Assembly: GCA_944358495.1 (NCBI GenBank)
Contig: CALVRF010000027.1
Span: 1-14,297, forward strand
Source of the DNA: an uncultured Bacilli bacterium
GTDB taxonomy: Bacteria; Bacillota_I; Bacilli_A; RF39; UBA660
Direction of reading: 5' to 3'
DNA: 14,297 bases
Both the position numbers and the translations under genes were made by a program. Of this stretch, positions 6,317-12,845 are shown piece by piece. A model generated the notes under the pieces. The model was not told the DNA's origin and did no database searches. It was given only the letters and a program-made list of their open reading frames with translations. Each line of letters begins with the position of its first letter. Position 1 is the stretch's first letter.

Positions 6317-7156
6317 ATGCAGGATGTAATTATGGATACAGTTATTGATAGTTTGAAACTACTGCCTTTTTTATTCATAGCTTTTTTGATTATTGAGTTT
6401 ACTGAACATAAACTTAGCGAAAAAAGTAAAAAATATATTGAAAAATCGGGAAAATATGGACCAATTATTGGGGCTATTTTGGGAATTTTTCCGCAATGTG
6501 GCTTTTCGGCGATTGCAACTAACTTATATATCACTAGAATAATTAGTTTAGGAACTTTAATTGCCGTTTATTTATCAACTAGTGATGAAATGCTACCAAT
6601 ACTTTTAGCTGAAGGAGCCGAAATTGAAATTATTTTACAAATTTTGGGAATTAAATTAATTATTGGCATGATTGCCGGATTTGTAATTGATTTTTTTATA
6701 AGGCCGAAGGAAACGAAAGCTAATTATCATATTTGCCAGCACGAACACTGTGACTGTGAACATGGTATTTTAAAATCGAGTATTATTCATACTTTAAAAA
6801 CTTTGTTATTTATTTTCATTATTACTTTTATTTTAAACACGATTTTACATTATTTAGGAGAGGACTTCCTTAAAGATTTAGTAAATGAAAATACATGGTT
6901 TACGCCTTTTGTTACGAGTTTAATTGGTTTAATACCAAACTGTGCGGCTAGTGTGGTGATTACCGAGTTGTATTTAAACGGTGTAATTGCTTTAGCACCA
7001 GCCATATCGGGCTTATTAACTGGCACTGGAGTGGCGCTACTAATTTTATTTAAGAGTAATAAAAACTTAAAGGAAAACTTTAAAATTGTAGCTTTATTAT
7101 ATTTAATAGGAGTAGTAAGCGGTCTAATTATTGAATTAGTTAGCTTATTTATGTAA
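6317..7156 (+). CDS. ArsP_2-type putative metal/arsenic permease (PF11449-like)
   Basis: A 279-residue multipass membrane protein with about eight hydrophobic segments in two related halves. Each half carries a similar signature: GIFPQCGFSAIATNLYI (56-72) and GLIPNCAASVVITELYLNG (204-222), placing a P-x-C pair at equivalent sites, as in inverted-repeat transporters. A cytosolic linker of about 25 residues between the halves holds a Cys/His cluster, HICQHEHCDCEHG (138-150), which looks like a metal-binding loop. The pattern matches the 'putative 10TM heavy-metal exporter / ArsP_2' family, whose substrate has not been firmly shown. AGGGAT precedes the ATG. The gene starts 7 nt after alkD and ends 2 nt before DUF4186, so translation may be coupled. 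Arsenite, organoarsenical or a divalent metal are all possible substrates. Confidence 0.75.
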   Translation: MQDVIMDTVIDSLKLLPFLFIAFLIIEFTEHKLSEKSKKYIEKSGKYGPIIGAILGIFPQCGFSAIATNLYITRIISLGTLIAVYLSTSDEMLPILLAEGAEIEIILQILGIKLIIGMIAGFVIDFFIRPKETKANYHICQHEHCDCEHGILKSSIIHTLKTLLFIFIITFILNTILHYLGEDFLKDLVNENTWFTPFVTSLIGLIPNCAASVVITELYLNGVIALAPAISGLLTGTGVALLILFKSNKNLKENFKIVALLYLIGVVSGLIIELVSLFM

Positions 7157-7158
7157 AA

Positions 7159-7506
7159 ATGGATAATCTTTTTAATAGATTGGCAAAATCTAAGTTTCGC
7201 AGTAGTTTTCATTTAAGTAAAAAAGATAAGGATTATGTGAGGCAAAAAGGTTTAGTGACTATTACTAGTCATGCTTATGATTTTATTAATAAGCGGCTAG
7301 CTCCACATTTCATACCTAACGACGGGAAACAGACTCCGATGCATGGCCATCCAGTATTTATTGCCCAGCACGCTACAGCTACTTGTTGTCGTTCTTGTCT
7401 ATATAAGTGGCACAAAATCCCCCTTGGTAAGGCTTTGACAAAAAAGGAAATAGATTATGTTGTGAAAGTTATTATGAAATGGATTGTTAGAGAAATGAAT
7501 GAATAA
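7159..7506 (+). CDS. DUF4186 family protein
   Basis: A 115-residue soluble protein closely matching the DUF4186 pattern: LFNRLAKSKFRSSFHLS at the start, HAYDFINKRLAPHFIPNDGK, then TPMHGHPVFIAQHATATC with CRSCLYKWHKIPLGKAL. The conserved His and Cys residues (HGHP, QHATATCCRSC, WH) suggest metal or cofactor binding, but the family has no established role. It begins 2 nt after the permease stop, which suggests translational coupling and perhaps a shared metal-related role; that is inference. The length is normal for the family. Confidence 0.85.
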   Translation: MDNLFNRLAKSKFRSSFHLSKKDKDYVRQKGLVTITSHAYDFINKRLAPHFIPNDGKQTPMHGHPVFIAQHATATCCRSCLYKWHKIPLGKALTKKEIDYVVKVIMKWIVREMNE

Positions 7507-7556
7507 CTATTAATATATTTATAATAAATGGAGTGCGACTAACGATATAAAAGCAT

Positions 7557-7581
7557 AAAAGCGACTATTTTAGCCGTTTTT
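7557..7581 (+). terminator. Terminator of the xerD operon
   Basis: AAAAGCGACTA (7557-7567), loop TTT and TAGCCGTTTTT (7571-7581) pair over 11 positions with one mismatch and one G-T pair, followed by CTTTT. It lies 50 nt after the DUF4186 stop. Confidence 0.6.
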
Positions 7582-7654
7582 CTTTTGAGATTAGTTCTAT
7601 ATATGGTTGTCATTCTTTTTGTAGTTTTAAATATAGTTAAATAGGTGAGGGAAT

Positions 7655-8029
7655 ATGCTGGCATTTTTAATGACTTTAATTGCTGGACTTTCTACTTTAA
7701 TAGGGTATTTTGCTATATATATTAAAGCTTCAAAAAACAATTTAATTAAAATCTCTTTATCTTTTGCGGCAGGCGTAATGCTTTGTGTATCTATTAGTGA
7801 CTTAATTCCAGAAAGTCTAAGCTTACTCATGGTAGACAATTCTAAAAATAAAGCTTTTATTTTAGCTTTTTTGATTATTATAATTGGGATTGTTATAACC
7901 CAAACTATTGATAAAATAATCCCAGAAAACAATAATAAACTATATAAACTAGGTATATTTGCGATGCTGGCTATTATCTTACACAATGTTCCAGAGGGTT
8001 TGATACAATATGTAAAGTATGAAAAATAA
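7655..8029 (+). pseudogene. ZIP-family metal transporter, N-terminal half only (ZupT-like)
   Basis: 124 residues, about half the usual 250-270. It starts normally (AGGTGAGG, then MLAFLMTLIAGLSTLIGYFA) and carries the ZupT-type segments ISLSFAAGVMLCVSISDLIP and, near the end, the first metal-site motif HNVPEG. Directly afterwards the match stops: the next residues are LIQYVKYEK and a stop, where a ZIP protein would run on through transmembrane helices 5-8 and a second HNxPEG motif. The missing half is not in the following 98 bp or elsewhere in the window. ZIP proteins import Zn, Fe or Mn. Without helices 5-8 this product should not transport. The break marks a change in DNA character and is probably an insertion or deletion end. 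Confidence 0.78.
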
Positions 8030-8060
8030 GGGATAAGTCATAAAGATAAAAAACAATTTT

Positions 8061-8095
8061 AAAAATATAGAATGAAATTAATTCTATATTTTTTT
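8061..8095 (+). terminator. Terminator between the truncated ZIP gene and the island
   Basis: AAAAATATAGAAT (8061-8073), loop GAAATTA and ATTCTATATTTTT (8081-8093) form a perfect 13-bp stem followed by more T residues. It isolates the methyltransferase from upstream transcription. Confidence 0.75.
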
Positions 8096-8127
8096 ATTTA
8101 TATGAATAAAAAAAGGGGGATTAAATA

Positions 8128-9003
8128 ATGAATAATAACATAATAAAAGTAGGAACATTTTTTTCTGGTATAGGTGCACCAGAAAAGGCACTTGAACTCT
8201 TAAAAAAAGAAGGATATATAAAAGATTATAAGTTAGAATTTTTTTCAGAAATAGATAAATATGCAATAAGGAGTTATTGTGCTATACATAATATAAATAA
8301 TGATTTAAATTTGGGAGATATAAAATCAATAAGAGGTAATAATTTACCATATTGTGATTTGTGGATAGGAGGTTTCCCATGTCAAGACATATCCGCAGCT
8401 GGAAAGATGAGAGGATTTGATTTTAAAAGTGCTACTAGATCAAGTTTAGGTTGGGAGATGATTAGATTACTTAGGGAAATTAAAGAAAAACCTAAATATG
8501 TTATTTTTGAAAACGTGTCTATGATTACTAGTAACAAATTTAAAGACACTTTGAATTTATTTAAAAAAGATTTAGAAGAAATTGGTTATACATTATATGA
8601 TGATATTTTATGTGCAGCTGACTATGGAATACCTCAATCAAGAAAGAGGTATTTTTTAGTGGCAATTTTAAACGACTGCAAGAGATTTATTTTTCCCAAG
8701 GAAATGACTAATAAGCAATGCTTAAAGAATTTTTTAGAAAAAACAGTAGACGAAAAATATTATCTGACTGATTTTTCATTTATTATCGATGAAAAAGGTA
8801 ATAGAATTTTTTCTGATATTAAAAATAACAACATTAAGTATAAAGTAAATTATTCAAAATATTTAAATGGTGGGGTTTGTGGCAAGAACTTGAATGATAA
8901 CTTTAATCAATCATCAAGACTTTTTTCTTCAATGGGAATGGCACCAACATTAACAGCTAGTAATACAGCTAATAATTGCAAAATAGTAGTAGAGGAGGAA
9001 TAA
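8128..9003 (+). CDS. C5 cytosine DNA methyltransferase, N-terminal part (motifs I-VIII)
   Basis: 291 residues of a DNA (cytosine-5) methyltransferase. Visible motifs: I FFSGIGAPEK (11-20) for SAM binding, IV GGFPCQDIS with catalytic C85, VI VIFENV (125-130), VIII QSRKRYFLVA, then a target-recognition region ending in SSMGMAPTLTASNTA. The frame stops at TAA 9001-9003 before motifs IX and X, which are encoded by the next frame. GGGGG lies 9 nt before the ATG. The style (AAPTLTA-type tail, small size) resembles phage and mobile-element enzymes. No restriction endonuclease gene is visible nearby, so it may be a solitary or anti-restriction enzyme of the island. Whether the stop is a mutation or a natural split is discussed under the C-terminal part. 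Confidence 0.88.
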   Translation: MNNNIIKVGTFFSGIGAPEKALELLKKEGYIKDYKLEFFSEIDKYAIRSYCAIHNINNDLNLGDIKSIRGNNLPYCDLWIGGFPCQDISAAGKMRGFDFKSATRSSLGWEMIRLLREIKEKPKYVIFENVSMITSNKFKDTLNLFKKDLEEIGYTLYDDILCAADYGIPQSRKRYFLVAILNDCKRFIFPKEMTNKQCLKNFLEKTVDEKYYLTDFSFIIDEKGNRIFSDIKNNNIKYKVNYSKYLNGGVCGKNLNDNFNQSSRLFSSMGMAPTLTASNTANNCKIVVEEE

Positions 9004-9005
9004 TT

Positions 9006-9182
9006 ATGAGAATAAGAAAAATAACACCTAAAGAAGCATGGCGATTAATGGGTTTTTCAGATCATGATTTTTTATTGGCTGCAAATGTAGTTTCAGAGTA
9101 TCAATTATATAAACAGGCTGGAAATTCAATGGTAGTAAATGTAATTTATGAAATTTTGAAATCATTAATAAAAAAAGTATAA
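9006..9182 (+). CDS. C5 cytosine DNA methyltransferase, C-terminal part (motifs IX-X)
   Basis: 58 residues beginning MRIRKITPKEAWRLMGFSD (motif IX region) and containing YKQAGNSMVVNVIYEI (motif X), the two C-terminal motifs missing from the upstream frame. AGGAGG (8993-8998) lies 7 nt before the ATG, as good a ribosome site as any in the window, so the piece can be translated separately. Two readings are possible. One base may have been lost near 8999-9005, since adding one would continue VVEE-x-IIMRIRK in a single protein. Or the enzyme may be naturally two-chain, as known for M.AquI and M.EcoHK31I, although those split at different places. Alone, this piece lacks the catalytic Cys and SAM pocket. 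Confidence 0.8.
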   Translation: MRIRKITPKEAWRLMGFSDHDFLLAANVVSEYQLYKQAGNSMVVNVIYEILKSLIKKV

Positions 9183-9208
9183 TTTCCCGATTTTTTGGTA
9201 AAAAGGTA

Positions 9209-9237
9209 TTGATTTTTAAATGATATGGGTATATAAT
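9209..9237 (+). promoter_or_regulatory. Promoter of the precursor peptide cluster
   Basis: TTGATT (9209-9214) and TATAAT (9232-9237) with a 17-bp spacer, close to consensus. Transcription should start near 9244, giving a leader of about 100 nt before the peptide gene. Confidence 0.75.
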
Positions 9238-9242
9238 AATCG

Positions 9243-9319
9243 ACAACAACTGGAAATTTTTAACATTTTAAAGATGCTTTGTTGTGTGAGGTATAAAATT
9301 TTCGTTTGAAAATTTTATA
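9243..9319 (+). promoter_or_regulatory. Structured leader: two hairpins before the peptide gene
   Basis: ACAACAA (9243-9249) can pair with TTGTTGT (9279-9285). Next comes a perfect 12-bp dyad, 9292-9303 with 9308-9319 (TATAAAATTTTC, loop GTTT, GAAAATTTTATA). No T-run follows the second hairpin, so it is not a standard terminator. It could be an mRNA-stabilising 5' structure or, as DNA, a repressor operator downstream of the promoter. Confidence 0.55.
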
Positions 9320-9342
9320 TAAATTAAGAAAGGATGGTAAAT

Positions 9343-9438
9343 ATGAAAGGGAAAAAGGTAGTTAAACCAACTATTACAAAAGTAAAATGTGATTCAAAGC
9401 AATTCATGGCAGTTGCTTCATGTCATTGTTCAGCATAG
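9343..9438 (+). CDS. RiPP precursor peptide, 31 residues, Cys-x-Cys tail
   Basis: A small gene encoding a 31-residue peptide: a Lys-rich leader MKGKKVVKPTITKVK, then CDSKQFMAVASC, HCSA and TAG. It has three cysteines (C16, C27, C29), the last two as a C-x-C pair three residues from the end, and no long hydrophobic stretch. AAAGG sits 9 nt before the ATG at 9343; an in-frame ATG at 9334 abuts the ribosome site and is less likely. It is the first gene after a strong promoter, is followed by an attenuator hairpin, and is then followed by three radical SAM enzymes and a PqqD-like protein, the classic layout for a ribosomally synthesised, post-translationally modified peptide. It resembles short Cys-containing clostridial precursors that partner radical SAM maturases; I cannot assign a named family. 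Likely modifications at or near Cys are inference. Confidence 0.82.
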   Translation: MKGKKVVKPTITKVKCDSKQFMAVASCHCSA

Positions 9439-9451
9439 ATACCAAACTTCT

Positions 9452-9480
9452 AGAAGCACAAAATATGTGCTTCTTATTTT
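9452..9480 (+). terminator. Attenuating terminator between precursor and enzymes
   Basis: AGAAGCACA (9452-9460), loop AAATA and TGTGCTTCT (9466-9474) form a perfect 9-bp stem followed by TATTTT. It lies 14 nt after the precursor stop. Partial read-through would give much peptide and little enzyme, as usual in such clusters. Confidence 0.82.
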
Positions 9481-9495
9481 ATATGGAGGTAAAAT

Positions 9496-10689
9496 ATGAA
9501 ATTATCTAATGATTGTATAATGGTTAATAATCGTTTTGAAGGAATTCTATTTATATATGATAGAAAAAATCACATTAAATATGAAATTAATGAAGAGATG
9601 TTTGAGTTAATAAATGATATTCATAAACATAAAATTCCTTACAACCAAGCAATCCTTATATATGGTGAGGAAATTATAAAAAATTTAGTATCAATGAAAA
9701 TTTTAACTGAAAGTAAAGAAAAGTTTATTTCAAATATAAAACTTCTTGATAAAATGAATAGCGCTAGAATCTTTATGGAGATAACTGACAAATGTAACTT
9801 AAACTGTAAACATTGTTATGGAGGTTTTGCTAATAAAAATAATAATTTTATTGATGTTGAAACTATCGATACAATTATAAATGAAGCTACAAAGCTAGGA
9901 GTATATGAATTTGATATTACTGGTGGAGAACCATTATTATATTCTAATCTAGAAAAAGTGTTATCAAAATTATATGATGCAGGAATGCTAGTTTCTATTT
10001 TTACAAATTTAACTGTGTTTAATGATACTCATTTTGAAATATTTAACAAATATTGTGTAAAAAAAATTATAACAAGTATTGATTCTTGCTATAAAAATAT
10101 TCACGATGATTTTAGAGGATGCAATGGTTGTTTTGATAAAACTATGAAAAATATCAAAAAATTAAAAAAATCAAAAATAGAATTGTCAATTAATACAATG
10201 ATTGGAAATCATAATATTGATTATATAGATGAAATGGTAACCTTTTTAAAAAGCTTAAAATTACCATTTGTATTAGATGTTATTACTAACGAAGGAAGAG
10301 CGATGACATTAAACGAAAATATAAATACATCTGCTAAGATGATTAGAACTATATTTAGTAAATATAACAATAATATAAATAAGGAAATGAATTTCAAACA
10401 TTGTGGAATTGGAAATCGTTTTATATATATTAAATCGGATGGGAATATTTATATTTGTCCGAGTTTAATTGATGATAAATATAAGATTGGAAATATAAAA
10501 CAATCAAATTTATATAATGTTTGGGAAAAAATGAATGAAAAGTTTGGACAATTATCTTGTTCACAAAAAAGTAATAAATGTAAAAATTGTAAGGGTGGTT
10601 GCAGAGCAAGAGCATTAAAACTGCACAATAATATAATGGGGATTGATGATGTTTATTGCACAATAATGAAAGGTGATGTAAATGTATAA
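9496..10689 (+). CDS. Radical SAM/SPASM peptide maturase with N-terminal PqqD-like domain
   Basis: 397 residues in three parts. Residues 1-85 look like a PqqD-like peptide-recognition domain (FEGILFIYDRKNHIKYEINE, then a helical stretch ending LVSMKIL). The radical SAM barrel follows, with the [4Fe-4S] cysteines C100, C104 and C107 in CNLNCKHC, ITGGEP for SAM binding and TSIDS later. The C-terminal SPASM region (about 325-390) shows CGIGNRFIYIKSDGNIYICP, KIGNI and C-x-x-C-x-x-GCRARA with a late Cys in YC. Such enzymes use auxiliary clusters to install thioether, C-C or other radical modifications on a precursor; the substrate here is presumably the 31-residue peptide upstream. GGAGGT precedes the ATG. 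Its last 8 nt overlap the next gene. Confidence 0.9.
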   Translation: MKLSNDCIMVNNRFEGILFIYDRKNHIKYEINEEMFELINDIHKHKIPYNQAILIYGEEIIKNLVSMKILTESKEKFISNIKLLDKMNSARIFMEITDKCNLNCKHCYGGFANKNNNFIDVETIDTIINEATKLGVYEFDITGGEPLLYSNLEKVLSKLYDAGMLVSIFTNLTVFNDTHFEIFNKYCVKKIITSIDSCYKNIHDDFRGCNGCFDKTMKNIKKLKKSKIELSINTMIGNHNIDYIDEMVTFLKSLKLPFVLDVITNEGRAMTLNENINTSAKMIRTIFSKYNNNINKEMNFKHCGIGNRFIYIKSDGNIYICPSLIDDKYKIGNIKQSNLYNVWEKMNEKFGQLSCSQKSNKCKNCKGGCRARALKLHNNIMGIDDVYCTIMKGDVNV

Positions 10690-10903
10690 TTTTAAGAGTA
10701 ATTTTATTTATTATATATCTACAATACAAAAAATTACTTATATTCTAAATTGTAGTACTAATGAAATTACAGAGTTAGATACTGTAGGAACGGAATTATT
10801 AGAAGAATTGTTAAAAACTACCGACGAAGAAAGAGCAAAAGAAATATTAGAGTTGTTTGAGGAGTGTGATTTTTTTGAAAAAAGAAGTACTTGCAAAGTA
10901 TAA
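10682..10903 (+). CDS. Free-standing PqqD-like RiPP recognition element
   Basis: A 73-residue protein with the profile of PqqD: three short strands (FIYYISTIQKITYILNCSTN, then EITELDTVGTELLEELL) followed by helices (ERAKEILELFEECDFFEK). PqqD-like proteins bind the leader of a precursor peptide and present it to the radical SAM enzyme. The next enzyme lacks an N-terminal PqqD-like domain, so this protein probably serves it. Genes overlap at both ends: 8 nt with the enzyme before and about 29 nt with the one after, which indicates coupled translation. The identification rests on size, secondary-structure pattern and context, since the family is weakly conserved. Confidence 0.72.
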   Translation: MYNFKSNFIYYISTIQKITYILNCSTNEITELDTVGTELLEELLKTTDEERAKEILELFEECDFFEKRSTCKV

Positions 10904-12023
10904 GGAATATGTTAGTTTATGTTCACAGAATGAAATAGATTATATGCCAGATACTTTTATTAAATATATTCATAGTAAATATTTAGATGATGGTATTATT
11001 CAACTAGAAAATCCATTATATGCGACTTGGGATATTACAAATTATTGTAATTTAAACTGTGTCTTTTGTAGTGCTTCGGCAAAGTGTCATAAAGGATTAA
11101 TTGATGAACCAGAAGCAGAAAAAATTGCAAAAAAAATTATTGCTTGGGGAATAAAATATGTTTCCATCAGAGGCGGTGAGCCAATGATTGTGAAACAAAT
11201 TTCTAAAGTAATTAATTTGTTATCAAATGCAGGAATATTTGTTGAAATTGTTTCAAATGGAACTGGATTTAGTAGAGATTTTTTTGAAAGTATTTCTGGC
11301 TGTAATAAAGATTTAATAAGGATAAAAATAAGTTTAGATAGTCCAGATGAAGAAAAAAATGATAGAATAAGGGGAAAAGGAAGTTATATTAATGCAATAA
11401 CTTCTATGGAGAATTGTAAAAAATATGGATGGAATTATCGGGTTCAAATGGTGGTAGTAAATTCTAATAAAGAGCAAATAGTAGATATGTATAATCTAGT
11501 ACAAAATAAAGGCGCCACATCATTTGGAATTTACTTAGTGCTACCATTTGGTAGAGGAAATAGAATTGATAAAGTAATTATAGATGAACCATTATTAGAT
11601 CAAGTTTTATATATTCAAAAAAATCAAAAGAATACTAAATTTGAAAAATTTGCTTTAGGTTTGGATGACTTTAGATTTTTTAAATATTTGTATAGAAATG
11701 TTGATTTTAATGAAGAATTATCAGAAAAGATTAGTATTTTAAAATGTAATGGTGGGAAAACTCGAATTAATATAGATCAAAACGGAGATTGTTATCCGTG
11801 CGATTTAATGAAATATAAACAGTTTAAAATGGGAAATATTTTGACTAATAATTTTGATGAAATATGGCATTCTTCTGCTGTAAAAGAATTTAATAAAATT
11901 AGTAGAAAAACAAAGAACAAATGTAAAAGTTGTAGATATAAGAATTGTAATACTGGCTGTTTGGCAATGAACTTTTCAGAACAAATTCCATTAACTGAAC
12001 AAATTCCGAATTGTGAACTGTAG
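10875..12023 (+). CDS. Second radical SAM/SPASM maturase
   Basis: 382 residues. The N-terminal 48 residues (KKEVLAKYKEYVSLC, then TFIKYIHSKYLDDGIIQLE) are too short for a PqqD-like domain. Cluster cysteines are C58, C62 and C65 (WDITNYCNLNCVFC). IRGGEP (98-103) is the SAM-binding motif, and IKISLDSP and RIRGKGSY follow. A SPASM domain near the C-terminus reads CNGGKTRINIDQNGDCYPC, KMGNI, then C-x-x-C-x-x-x-x-C-x-x-GC and a final C, enough for auxiliary clusters. Start choice: TTG 10875 lies 10 nt after GAGGAG (10859-10864). GTG 10866 and TTG 10857 are open but badly spaced. The gene overlaps the PqqD-like gene and ends directly before the degenerate partner. The exact modification is unknown. 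Confidence 0.88.
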   Translation: MKKEVLAKYKEYVSLCSQNEIDYMPDTFIKYIHSKYLDDGIIQLENPLYATWDITNYCNLNCVFCSASAKCHKGLIDEPEAEKIAKKIIAWGIKYVSIRGGEPMIVKQISKVINLLSNAGIFVEIVSNGTGFSRDFFESISGCNKDLIRIKISLDSPDEEKNDRIRGKGSYINAITSMENCKKYGWNYRVQMVVVNSNKEQIVDMYNLVQNKGATSFGIYLVLPFGRGNRIDKVIIDEPLLDQVLYIQKNQKNTKFEKFALGLDDFRFFKYLYRNVDFNEELSEKISILKCNGGKTRINIDQNGDCYPCDLMKYKQFKMGNILTNNFDEIWHSSAVKEFNKISRKTKNKCKSCRYKNCNTGCLAMNFSEQIPLTEQIPNCEL

Positions 12024-12032
12024 GTGTATAAT

Positions 12033-12845
12033 ATGAAATATTTAGATATGGAAAATGCTTCTTTAGAAGTTGAATTTCAATCTTTAAGAAAATTAAAACG
12101 ATTTTTAGTAAATCATTTTGACGAAATGAATGAATTAAATTTTAAAAGAGTTACAATCATAATAAAATATATTGATATTAATGATGTTATTAACGTTATT
12201 AATGAAATTATTGATTTTAGCAAGTGTTCATTTTTGTTGATGATAAGAGTGAACTTAAAAGAAATTCCAAAGATAGATTTTTCAAATGTTGTTTTGATAA
12301 ATACATCAAGTAAAACATTTAGAAATGATAATGTTTATAATTTGATTTCTTTAACAAAAAATAATATCAAAAAAATAACAAGATGTCTGCATAGCAATAT
12401 AAATATAATTGTAGAACCAGTAATTAATACTGAATATATAAAAGGCTTTAATGACTTACTGATAAAATTATATGACAACAATCAAAATTTAGATATTTTT
12501 CTTGGAGGTTTTCTTATACCAATAGCATTAATTAAAGAACATCCTTGTAATGCTTATTTATGCGATGGTTGGAAGTGTGGTAAGAAAATTAGCCAACTCC
12601 CACGTGTTATATATATAGATCAAAATGGTGATATTTATCCTCATGGAATTAAAAATACAAAAATTATTATTGGAAAGTTATCTAACGAAGGGCAATTAAA
12701 ATCAATATTAGAAAATTATTTTAATAGTGTACAGTATAATTTCTTAAAAGATATTGAAAAAAGAGTATTCGTAAAATATATTTTACACTATCCTTATCCA
12801 CTATTTCCTGTAGATAAATACATTGAAAAGGAGCTATGTTTATGA
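12033..12845 (+). CDS. Degenerate SPASM-like partner protein without radical SAM cysteines
   Basis: 270 residues with no CxxxCxxC motif and no GGE motif. The middle is a mixed alpha/beta pattern that could be a worn radical SAM barrel (VTIIIKYIDIND, then FLLMIRVNLKEIPKIDFSNV and INIIVEPVIN). The clearest link is a SPASM-like stretch, VIYIDQNGDIYPHG followed by IIIGKL. It matches IDQNGDCYPC...MGNI in the neighbouring maturase, but both Cys positions are lost (I200 and H204), while C172, C177 and C182 upstream remain. It is therefore probably a non-catalytic partner or scaffold derived from a radical SAM/SPASM enzyme; this is inference. Start choice: AGGTG (12022-12026) is well spaced for ATG 12033; GTG 12024 lies inside that site. 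It overlaps the next gene by 4 nt (ATGA). Confidence 0.7.
   Translation: MKYLDMENASLEVEFQSLRKLKRFLVNHFDEMNELNFKRVTIIIKYIDINDVINVINEIIDFSKCSFLLMIRVNLKEIPKIDFSNVVLINTSSKTFRNDNVYNLISLTKNNIKKITRCLHSNINIIVEPVINTEYIKGFNDLLIKLYDNNQNLDIFLGGFLIPIALIKEHPCNAYLCDGWKCGKKISQLPRVIYIDQNGDIYPHGIKNTKIIIGKLSNEGQLKSILENYFNSVQYNFLKDIEKRVFVKYILHYPYPLFPVDKYIEKELCL

Noticed and set aside
9274..9309. An 11-codon frame (MLCCVRYKIFV) in the leader of the peptide gene, a possible leader-peptide attenuator
   Set aside because: It has no convincing ribosome site, and its end merely falls in the hairpin loop. Such short frames are frequent by chance.
10430..10729. Minus-strand 99-residue frame over the first maturase
   Set aside because: It is a low-complexity shadow of the radical SAM gene, with no ribosome site or recognisable domain.
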